Shown: positions 14,975-22,779 of the stretch, one piece after another
How the letters are laid out: each line of letters opens with the position of its first letter
How positions within the stretch are numbered: the first letter of the stretch is position 1
Assembly (NCBI GenBank): GCA_009861545.1
Contig: VXME01000107.1
Location: forward strand, 1 to 59,535
From: Acidobacteriota bacterium
Lineage (GTDB): Bacteria; Acidobacteriota; Vicinamibacteria; Vicinamibacterales; UBA8438
Direction: 5' to 3'
DNA length: 59,535 nt
The notes under the pieces: generated by a model
Database searches by the model: none
Seen by the model: the letters and a program-made list of their open reading frames with translations, nothing else
Told to the model about the DNA's origin: nothing
Made by a program: the position numbers and the translations under genes

Positions 14975-17524
14975 ATGAACAAGACAGCCATGCGCAGCTC
15001 GGTCGGTCTGCTCGCCCTGGCGCTCCTGGCCATGCTCGCGACCCGGCCGGCCGCCGCGCAGGCCGGCCGGTACCCCGCGTCGCGGCACGGCGGGAACTAC
15101 ATGTTCAACTTCTATTTCCCGCCGTCGCCGAGCTCGACGCCGTGGGCGCCTGCGTGGGCGCCGGACGGGCGATCGGTGGCCGTGGCGATGGCCGGCTCAA
15201 TCTGGCGCGTCGACCTCGCGAGCGGGGCCGCGGACGAGCTGACCTACGGGGAGACCTACCACTCGTCCCCCGACTGGTCGCCGGACGGGCGCTGGATCGT
15301 CTACACCGCGGACCACGACGGCGAGGCGGTGCAGCTCGAGATCCTCGACGTGGCCGCCGGGGAGGCGCATGCGCTGACCGACGACGACCAGATCTACGCC
15401 GACCCCGTCTTCTCTCCCGACGGGACCCGCGTCGCCTATGTGGCGACCACGCCGAGCGGCTACTTCAACGTCTACATCCGGTCGATCGCCGATGGCCGCT
15501 GGAGCGGCGAGGCGGTCGCGGTCACGCGCGACAACGACTTCGGCCGCAACCGCCTGTACTTCGGGCCGTGGGACATGCACCTGACGCCGGCCTGGCTGCC
15601 CGACGGGAACGAGCTGCTCCTGGTCTCGAACCGGAACATCCCGCTCGGGTCCGGTCACGTGCTGCGCGTGCCGGCGCGCGCCGGGGGCATCGACGACGCC
15701 ACCGCGGTGCTCCGGGAACAGACGCTCTACCGCACGCGGCCCGACGTCGCGAGCGACGGCCGGCGGTTCGTCTACTCGTCGACCGGCGGCGCGGCGGACC
15801 AGTTCAGCAACCTCTACGTGCAACCCACGGCCGGCGGCGAGCCCTACAAGATCACGTTCTTCCAGCACGACGCGTTTCACCCGCGGTGGTCGCCGGACGA
15901 CGAGTGGATCGCGTTCATCACCAACGAAGGCGGGCTGCCGCAGCTCGCGCTGCTCGAAACGCACGGCGGCGCCCTGCGCACCGTGACCATCGAACGACGG
16001 CGCTGGAAGCGGCCGATGGGCGTCCTGTCGGTGGCCACCCGCGACGCCGCGACCGGCGCGGCGACCGGCGCGCGCATCCACCTGACCGCGTCCGACGGCA
16101 AGTTCTACGCGCCCGCCGACGCCTACGCGCGTGTCGGCGGACAGGGCGATCACGTGTTCCACCACACCGGGCGGTTCACCGTGGAGGTGCCCGCCGGGCT
16201 GACCGAGCTGACCGTCGTCAAGGGCTTCGAGTACTGGCCGGAGGAGGTCTCCGTGGAGGTCGGCCCGGGTGCGGTGGCCGAGCTCACCGTCGATCTGCGC
16301 CGCATGACCGACATGGCGGCCAAGGGCTGGTACAGCGGCTCCACCCACGTCCACATGAACTACGGCGGCAACCTGCACAACACGCTCGAGAACCTCGTGA
16401 TGATGTCCGCCGCCGAGGACCAGGACGTCGTCAACGAGCAGGTGGCGAACAAGGACAACCGCATCCTCGACTACCAGTTCTTCGTGCCGGGCGGCGGCCC
16501 GCATCCGGCGTCGACGCCGGAGCATCTGGTCGTGGTCGGCCAGGAGTACCGGCCCCCGTTCTACGGCCACGTCTTCATGTTCGGGATGCGCGACCACCTC
16601 ATCTCCCCCTTCACGATGGGCTACGAGGGAACTGCCATCGAAAGCCTCTATCCGAGCAACACCGACATGTTCCGGAAGGCGAAGGCGCAGGGCGCCACCG
16701 TCGCCTACGTGCACGCGTTCGGCGGCGAAGCGGACCCGCTCGACGGCAACCTCGGCGGCGGCAAGGGGTTCCTGGTGGACGCGGCGCTCGGCACGACCGA
16801 CGGCATCGAGTGGTCCGACGCCGCGCGGGCCGGCTTCTTCCCGGTCTACGCCGCCTGGAACAACGGGCTGCGGGTGACCGCCACCGGCGGAGAGGACTCG
16901 ATCAGCAACCTGCACCGGTCGAAGATCGTCGGTTCGGTGCGCACCTACGTGCACACCGGCGTCCGCGGGCTGGACATGGACGCCTGGTTCGAGGGGCTGC
17001 GCGAGGGACGCGCGTTCGTCTCGTCGGGTCCCCTCGTCGAGCTGACGGCGAACGGGCGCATGGCCGGCGAGACGGTCGCGCTCCCGGCCGGCGGCGGCAG
17101 CGTGGCGCTGGCCGGCCGCGTCGAGTCGATCACGCCGCTGGAGCGCGTGTTCGTCGTCTGTCGGGGAGAAGAACGGGCCGACATTCCCCTGCGCGGGGAC
17201 CGGCGGAGCGTGGCGTTCGACATCGAACTCGACATCGATCGCAGCGGCTGGTGCCACCTGCGCGCCGAGGGTCACCCGAGCGAGCGGGCGCCGCTCGACG
17301 TCAGCTACGCGCAGGCATTCACCAATCCGATCTGGATCACGGTCGGGGATCAGCCAGTCCGCGACGCCGCCTCGGCCGAGTACGGCATGCGCTGGATCGA
17401 CCGGCTGCGGGCGATGGCGGAAGAGTGGCCCGGCTGGCGGTCCGAGCGCGAGCGCCAGCACGTCTTCGCGCAGTTCGACGAGGCGCGGGCGATCTACGCG
17501 GGATTCGCCGCCGAGGCGCCGTAG
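14975..17524 (+). CDS. Secreted TolB-type beta-propeller plus CehA/McbA-like metallohydrolase
   Basis: 849-residue exported protein. A signal peptide (about residues 1-29, LALALLAMLATRPAAAQ) is followed by a TolB/PD40 beta-propeller over about 30-330, with repeated blades such as WAPDGRSVAVAM, WSPDGRWIVYTAD, FSPDGTRVAYVA and WSPDDEWIAFIT. After a linker comes a PHP-like metal-dependent hydrolase beginning GWYSGSTHVHMNYGG near residue 450. HVH is the metal-binding motif of CehA/McbA carbaryl-hydrolase relatives. Later blocks include YVHAFGGEADP and REGRAFVSSGPLVELTANG. It probably cleaves an ester or amide outside the cytoplasm. The start is set by the signal peptide and a TACAAT hexamer 6 nt upstream. 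Confidence 0.83.
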   Translation: MNKTAMRSSVGLLALALLAMLATRPAAAQAGRYPASRHGGNYMFNFYFPPSPSSTPWAPAWAPDGRSVAVAMAGSIWRVDLASGAADELTYGETYHSSPDWSPDGRWIVYTADHDGEAVQLEILDVAAGEAHALTDDDQIYADPVFSPDGTRVAYVATTPSGYFNVYIRSIADGRWSGEAVAVTRDNDFGRNRLYFGPWDMHLTPAWLPDGNELLLVSNRNIPLGSGHVLRVPARAGGIDDATAVLREQTLYRTRPDVASDGRRFVYSSTGGAADQFSNLYVQPTAGGEPYKITFFQHDAFHPRWSPDDEWIAFITNEGGLPQLALLETHGGALRTVTIERRRWKRPMGVLSVATRDAATGAATGARIHLTASDGKFYAPADAYARVGGQGDHVFHHTGRFTVEVPAGLTELTVVKGFEYWPEEVSVEVGPGAVAELTVDLRRMTDMAAKGWYSGSTHVHMNYGGNLHNTLENLVMMSAAEDQDVVNEQVANKDNRILDYQFFVPGGGPHPASTPEHLVVVGQEYRPPFYGHVFMFGMRDHLISPFTMGYEGTAIESLYPSNTDMFRKAKAQGATVAYVHAFGGEADPLDGNLGGGKGFLVDAALGTTDGIEWSDAARAGFFPVYAAWNNGLRVTATGGEDSISNLHRSKIVGSVRTYVHTGVRGLDMDAWFEGLREGRAFVSSGPLVELTANGRMAGETVALPAGGGSVALAGRVESITPLERVFVVCRGEERADIPLRGDRRSVAFDIELDIDRSGWCHLRAEGHPSERAPLDVSYAQAFTNPIWITVGDQPVRDAASAEYGMRWIDRLRAMAEEWPGWRSERERQHVFAQFDEARAIYAGFAAEAP

Positions 17525-17621
17525 GACCGACGCGCGCCGGGCTTCGCGGCTCCTGAACCACCGGGCATGGTCCGCCACCTCGCCGGGGTGGTCAGGCCAC
17601 CGATGCAGTCGGCACCGATGT

Positions 17622-17630
17622 TGCTACGAT
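17622..17630 (+). promoter_or_regulatory. Extended -10 (TGCTACGAT)
   Basis: TGCTACGAT lies 11 nt before the ATG at 17642. The identical nonamer occurs before the DUF1684 gene at 37119-37127. Confidence 0.4.
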
Positions 17631-17641
17631 AGCTATGTAAC

Positions 17642-17923
17642 ATGACCTACCTCCTCATCGCAGCACACGCCGCGCCGCCCATCACGATCGAGTTGCCCAC
17701 CGCGGTTTCGACCGCGGCATGGGTCATCACCGCCCTGCTCACCGGCATCGGCATTCTGTCGGGGGTCGTCGCCTACTTCCTGCGTCGTGAACTCAAGAGC
17801 AACGACGCGGCGCACCGGGAACTCACGGGAGACGTCAAGACGGTCGAATCGGACGTCAAGAAGCTGCTGGCGGGCCAGGGCCGAATCGAAGGGGCGCTCA
17901 ACGCGCTCCTGAGTCAGCGCTAG
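17642..17923 (+). CDS. Small membrane protein with coiled-coil tail
   Basis: 93 residues. One strong membrane span at about 26-48 (WVITALLTGIGILSGVVAYF) is followed by a heptad-like charged tail (ELKSNDAAHRELTGDVKTVESDVKKL). It has the shape of holin-like or scaffold proteins but carries no motif I can name. It stands between the propeller/CehA gene and the palindrome-marked DUF4143 gene, co-directional with both. Confidence 0.55.
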   Translation: MTYLLIAAHAAPPITIELPTAVSTAAWVITALLTGIGILSGVVAYFLRRELKSNDAAHRELTGDVKTVESDVKKLLAGQGRIEGALNALLSQR

Positions 17924-17933
17924 ACGCTACCCT

Positions 17934-17963
17934 ACATGGCGATTATCATGATAATCGCCATGT
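17934..17963. repeat. 30-nt perfect palindrome over the DUF4143 gene start
   Basis: ACATGGCGATTATC at 17934-17947 and its flush complement up to 17963 form a perfect 30-nt palindrome with no spacer. It contains two ATG codons (17936, 17960) in the frame of the following gene. As DNA it is a strong dimer-binding site; as RNA it would form a long hairpin burying the start codon. Confidence 0.8.
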
Positions 17964-19129
17964 CTTTCGGCGGTGAACCGCACGTTCCGCGCTGTCTCGA
18001 TCTGGCGCGCCTGCTCGCCCGGCGCTCCGTGTTCCTGTTCGGGCCGCGACAGACCGGGAAGTCCACCTACGTCCGGCGGCAACTCGCCGGCACGGTAGAA
18101 CTGTCCTTTTCACTGCTCGACCAGGGACTGCTCACGGACGTTCTCGCCGACCCCACGCGGATCCGGAAGGAGATCGCGGCCCGCGATCTGCGTGACACGG
18201 TGATCTGTATCGACGAGATCCAGAAGTGCCCGGCGCTCATGGACGAGGTCCACTTGATGATCGAGGAACGCGGCATCCGCTTCCTCCTCACCGGATCGAG
18301 CGCACGCGCCCTCAAGCGCAAGGGCGTCAACATGCTCGGCGGGCGCGGCAGCGACCGGGTGATGCACCCGTTCTCGTGGTTCGAGCTCGGCAAGCGCTTC
18401 TCCCTCGACCGCGCGATCAACCACGGCCTCCTTCCGCCGCACTACCTGTCGGACGACCCGGACGAGGGTCTGGCGTCGTACGTCGACCGCTACCTCACCG
18501 AGGAGATCGCCGCCGAGGGCCTCGCCCGCAACCTGCCGCGGTTCGCCCGCTTCCTCCAGACCGCGGCGACCACCAACGCGCAGATGCTCAACTACTCCAA
18601 CGTCGCACGCGACGCGCAGGTGCCGCGCCAGACCGTCGTGCAGTGGTACGAGGTGCTGCGCGACACGCTCATCGCGTTCGAGCTGCCGGCCTGGTCGAGA
18701 ACCGTCAAGCGCAAGGCGATCGAGACCGCCAAGTTCTACTTCTTCGACACGGGCGTGGTCCGCGCCCTGCGCCGGCTGCCGCCGGTCAGCGAAGCGTCAG
18801 CGGACTTCGGCGAGTTCTTCGAGCATCTCGTCTTTCTGGAGCTCCGCGCCTGGATCGACTACCGCAGGCCGCGCACGCCTCTCGCCTATTGGCGCTCGCG
18901 ATCAGGCTACGAGGTCGACTTCATCCTCGACGACCGGATCGCCATAGAAGTGAAGGCGACGCGGCGGGTCCAGCAGAAGCACCTGCGGAGTCTGCGGGCC
19001 CTCGACGACGAACGGCTCATCGAACGACCCATCGTCGTCTGCCGCGAGGAGCGGCCGCGCATCGAGAACGGTATCGAGATCTGGCCGCTGGAGTTCTTCC
19101 TGGCGGCTCTGTGGAACAAGGGCCTGTGA
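17960..19129 (+). CDS. DUF4143-type AAA ATPase with PD-(D/E)XK-like C-terminus
   Basis: 389 residues from the ATG at 17960; another in-frame ATG at 17936 would put the palindrome's translation at the N-terminus. Order: Walker A FGPRQTGKST at about 27-36, Walker B VICIDEIQK near 80, sensor-like FLLTGSSARALKRKG near 110, then DUF4143 with FARFLQTAATTNAQMLNYSN and a helix-turn-helix-like region near 215-240. The end has a nuclease-like core, EVDFILDDRIAIEVKAT, near 317-332. The family is widespread, often horizontally transferred and functionally undefined. It is the first of three accessory genes in a row. Confidence 0.85.
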   Translation: MSFGGEPHVPRCLDLARLLARRSVFLFGPRQTGKSTYVRRQLAGTVELSFSLLDQGLLTDVLADPTRIRKEIAARDLRDTVICIDEIQKCPALMDEVHLMIEERGIRFLLTGSSARALKRKGVNMLGGRGSDRVMHPFSWFELGKRFSLDRAINHGLLPPHYLSDDPDEGLASYVDRYLTEEIAAEGLARNLPRFARFLQTAATTNAQMLNYSNVARDAQVPRQTVVQWYEVLRDTLIAFELPAWSRTVKRKAIETAKFYFFDTGVVRALRRLPPVSEASADFGEFFEHLVFLELRAWIDYRRPRTPLAYWRSRSGYEVDFILDDRIAIEVKATRRVQQKHLRSLRALDDERLIERPIVVCREERPRIENGIEIWPLEFFLAALWNKGL

Positions 19130-19269
19130 GCCGCCGCGACCTACGAGGGGTTCGCGGCGCAGGCGCCAAGCATCAGCGGGCGGATAGCAGCGTCCGGATC
19201 CGCTCGTCGAAGTCGGTCGACCGGCTGCAGCCCGCGCGGCACGAACCCTGCCACCGCGTATCATGCAGC

Positions 19270-20835
19270 GTGGAGAGGCGCAGGCTCCCCGTCGGCATCC
19301 AGACCTTCCGCCAGATCCGGGAGGAGGGCTACTACTACGTCGACAAGACCGCCTACGCCCGCCGGCTCGCGGACGATGCCGGCAAGCACTATTTCCTGTC
19401 GCGCCCGCGGCGCTTCGGCAAGAGCCTGTTCGTGGACACCCTCAAGGAGCTGTACGAGGGGAACGAGCCGCTGTTCCGGGACCTGGCCGTGCACGGCGGC
19501 TGGGACTGGTCCCGGCACCATCCGGTCGTGCGCCTGAGCTTCGCCGCGGGCAACTTCAGGCGGCCGGACGAGTTGCTGGCGAGCATCGCGGAGCAGTTGG
19601 CCGACATCGAACGCGAAACGGAGGCGCCCGTCGCCGAGACGACCGCCACCGTGCCGCGGCGCTTCGCCCGCCTCCTGGCCGCGCTGCACGGCCGGGCCGG
19701 CCGGCGGGTGGTCGTGCTGGTGGACGAGTACGACAAGCCGATCCTGGACGCGCTCGACGAGCCGCACGTCGCACGGGCGAACCGCGACGATCTGCGCGGA
19801 CTGTACGGCGCGATCAAGGACGGCGACGCGCACGTCGAGCTGACCTTCATCACCGGAGTCAGCCGGTTCTCGAAGGTCAGCCTGTTCTCCGACCTGAACA
19901 ACCTCATCGACATCACCCTCGACCCCGGCTACTCGACCATCTGCGGTTATACCGAGGCGGACCTCGACACGGTGTTCGCGCCCGAGCTGCCGGGCCTGGA
20001 CCGCGATCGGATCCGGGCCTGGTACAACGGCTACAACTGGCTGGGAGCAGAGAAGGTCTACAACCCGTTCGGCATTCTCAAGCTGTTCCGCAGCCGCGCG
20101 TTCCAGGCCCACTGGTTCGAGACCGCGACGCCGCGGTTTCTGGTCGACACGCTCCTGCGGCGCGGCTTCTCGGCCCCGGACCTGGATGCCGTTCACGCAA
20201 GCGAGGCGCTGCTGTCGTCCTTCGACGTGGACCGCATCGCCCCCGAGGCTCTCCTGTTCCAGACCGGTTACCTGACGATCGCGGACGAGGCACGCCGGGA
20301 CAATCCTCCGCTGTATCGCCTGGGCTACCCGAACCGCGAGGTCCGGCAGGGACTGAATGAGAGCCTGCTGGACGCGCTGGCGCCCAACTGGCGGCGGTCG
20401 GCCGGCGACGCCGGCGCGCTCCGCCGGCGGCTGGCGGCGAAGGACTGGACAGGCGTGGAGGCGCTGTGCCGGCAACTGCTGGCGGGCATTCCCCACGACT
20501 GGCATCGGCGCAACGAGATCGCGCGCTACGAGGGGTACTGGTCGAGCGTGTTCTACGCCTGGTTCCAGGCATCGCTGGACAGCGTGGCAGTGGAGGACGC
20601 GACCAGCCGCGGCCGGGTGGACCTGTCGGTGCGGCTGGCGGAAGACATCTACCTCTTCGAGTTCAAGGTGGCCGAGCGCTCCGACACCGGTGCCGCGCTG
20701 GCGCAGTTGCGGGCCCGCGGCTATGCCGAAAAGCACCGCGCCCCGGGTCGCACCGTGCACCTGATTGGCGTGGAGATCAGCGCCGAGACGCGGGACATCG
20801 CGGCGTTCGAAGCCGTCACCTGCCCGGAACGATGA
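19270..20835 (+). CDS. AAA-ATPase-like / PD-(D/E)XK nuclease-superfamily protein
   Basis: 521-residue protein of the AAA-ATPase_like plus PDDEXK_9 family. The N-terminus is typical: LPVGIQTFRQIREEGYYYVDKT, then HYFLSRPRRFGKSLFVDTL as the degenerate P-loop, VVVLVDEYDKPILDAL as Walker B, and FITGVSRFSKVSLFSDLNNL. The C-terminal PD-(D/E)XK motif appears near residues 450-467 (GRVDLSV...YLFEFKV). The GTG at 19270 is chosen by family alignment; TATCAT lies 5 nt upstream. The family is abundant in genomes with mobile DNA and has no established function. The next gene's frame opens within 4 nt of its stop. Confidence 0.85.
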   Translation: MERRRLPVGIQTFRQIREEGYYYVDKTAYARRLADDAGKHYFLSRPRRFGKSLFVDTLKELYEGNEPLFRDLAVHGGWDWSRHHPVVRLSFAAGNFRRPDELLASIAEQLADIERETEAPVAETTATVPRRFARLLAALHGRAGRRVVVLVDEYDKPILDALDEPHVARANRDDLRGLYGAIKDGDAHVELTFITGVSRFSKVSLFSDLNNLIDITLDPGYSTICGYTEADLDTVFAPELPGLDRDRIRAWYNGYNWLGAEKVYNPFGILKLFRSRAFQAHWFETATPRFLVDTLLRRGFSAPDLDAVHASEALLSSFDVDRIAPEALLFQTGYLTIADEARRDNPPLYRLGYPNREVRQGLNESLLDALAPNWRRSAGDAGALRRRLAAKDWTGVEALCRQLLAGIPHDWHRRNEIARYEGYWSSVFYAWFQASLDSVAVEDATSRGRVDLSVRLAEDIYLFEFKVAERSDTGAALAQLRARGYAEKHRAPGRTVHLIGVEISAETRDIAAFEAVTCPER

Positions 20836-20867
20836 CCTGTAACCGCCTACCCAATGCCGTAGACGCC

Positions 20868-22546
20868 ATGTACCCGATATTGGAAGTTCGCCCGGACTGG
20901 CGACCGGAGTCGGAACCGATGGGCAGCAAGAAGAAATTCTGGTTCCGCCCGGATGACTCCGCCCGCCGGGACTGGCTATTCAAGTATCCCCGCCGCGACA
21001 CCGGCGAGCATTGGGCTGAGAAAATCGCCGCGGAAGTCGCCTCGACGCTCGGGATCCCGCATGCGAACGTCGAACTGGCGGTGTTTCGGGGCGCCCGCGG
21101 GTCAGCAACCGAATCGTTCTCGAGTGGGGTCCGGAGCTGCAACACGGTAACTCTCTACTGGAAGTCTCGGTCTACAACTACAACCCAGAGACCTCGTTTC
21201 GTCACTCCAGTCACACGCTGGAGAACATATGGAGGGCTATGGACCAGGAGTTCGTCGATGCTGAAGCTGCGAGGAGAGCCAAGGGTGCGATCGCCGAGTA
21301 TATGGTCCTTGACGCGGTAATTGGCAACACCGACCGTCACCACGAGAACTGGGGCGTGCTTCGCCAGCCTGCCGGCGTCGGCTCCGAGCGGATCGTCGCC
21401 CCTTCGTTCGATCACGCCTCTTCGTTGGGCCGTGAACTGCTGGATGCTCGCCGTGAGCTCCTGCTCGCTGAGAGTCGATTGGCGGCTTACGCGGAACGAG
21501 CGCGCGGCGCAATCTACTGGACGGACGATGGTGATCCCATCAGCCCACTGGAATTGGTTCGACGAGCGGCCGATGGTCATCCGGATCTCTTCGGACCGGC
21601 GTTGGCGAAGCTTGACCATCTCGATGACGGAGCTATCGTGGACATCGTCAATCGCGTGCCCCAGGCCTGGATGACCCCGGCCGCGAGATCGTTCGGGATC
21701 GCTCTGATGCGGTTACAATCGGGCGCGATTGGGAGAACTGACCCAGTGAATGCCTGCACTCTGTTCCTGGCTTGGCAGGACAAGACCAGTCGCCGGTGGT
21801 TTCCCGTCGGCAGGTTGGACGCGGACGTCGAACACCCCTTGTATCGCTATTGCTACATCGGCGGGGCCAAGCGGGCTCAGGACGAGGCGCATTTCGTGCC
21901 GCTTTCCGAGTTTCCGGACCTGAGGGGCAAATACGAGTCGCCGTACCTTTTCCCCTCGTTCAGCAACCGGGTCATGGCGCGCGGGAGGCCGGATCGTGAC
22001 GACTACCTCCGCACCCTTGGTCTACCGGCCGACGCCGACGCGATCGAGATCCTGAAGGTGAGTGGAGGCTACCGGGTAACCGATGCGTATGAGGTGTTCC
22101 CTAAACTCGCAAAGCGCGACGACGGACGATTCACGTGCCGATTTTTTCTGCATGGCTGGCGGCACGTCAGTCCGGCGGGACAAGCCCGCATCGACAGCCT
22201 GAAGCCGGGCGAGAAACTGTACCTGACCCTGGAGCTGACGAACCCTGTCACGACCTTGGCCGTGCAGATTCAGTCTACTGACTACCAGATGCTCGGATGG
22301 GCTCCGAACTATCTCGTGTACGATCTGGCCGCGGCCGCCGGTTCACCACGCGAATACGAAGCACAAGTAGTTCGAGTGAACCCCCTGTCGTTGCCTTCTC
22401 GGCAGCGCGTACTGATTGAGATTCGCGGCCGTTGGGACGGCCACGAACCGATGACGCATTCCGACTTTCTTCCGTTGACGGAGGACCCACCGGTGCAGCT
22501 CGCCCCCTCCCAGAGGACTGCGCGACGCGTCGTCGTGGTGGAGTGA
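20868..22546 (+). pseudogene. HipA-like kinase with HIRAN-like C-terminus, frameshifted
   Basis: Two frames give one protein if a single missing base is restored in the GGG run at 21099-21101. The first frame encodes DWLFKYPRRDTGEHWAEKIA and GIPHANVELAVF, the ATP-binding half of HipA-like Ser/Thr kinases. The second begins RIVLEWGPELQHGNSLLEV and continues to the catalytic loop DAVIGNTDRHHENWG and the DFG-equivalent SFDHASSLG. The end, FFLHGWRHVSPAGQARIDSL, LYLTLELTNPVTTLAVQIQ and YQMLGWAPNYLVYDL, resembles a HIRAN domain, known from DNA-repair helicases. The frame opens at ATG 20832, overlapping the previous stop; 20868 is the better start. GC is lower than in neighbours, pointing to transfer. 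The shift may be real decay or a sequencing error. Confidence 0.7.
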
Positions 22547-22554
22547 TCGCGCTT

Positions 22555-22571
22555 CAGTCTGGTCCAGACTG
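22555..22571. repeat. 17-nt inverted repeat after the HipA/HIRAN gene
   Basis: CAGTCTGG-T-CCAGACTG, an 8-bp perfect inverted repeat starting 9 nt after the stop codon. There is no T run, so it is more likely a binding site or a processing/termination hairpin of unclear kind. Confidence 0.4.
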
Positions 22572-22779
22572 AGACGTCCTCCATTTCATCGCCTGGCCCT
22601 CCGGTGGTCGGTCGCGGACCGGGGCATCTGTTGCATCCGAGTGATGGACAGCGGCCAAGCTGGTCACGGATGACTCTGCGACCCTGCGCGCAAGCCCCGA
22701 TCCCCGCCGCCGGAGTAGAATCCCCCCTGCCGGGCGCGCCGCGGCACGCCCATGAAATCAGGGAAAGCAGGGGGAAGGC

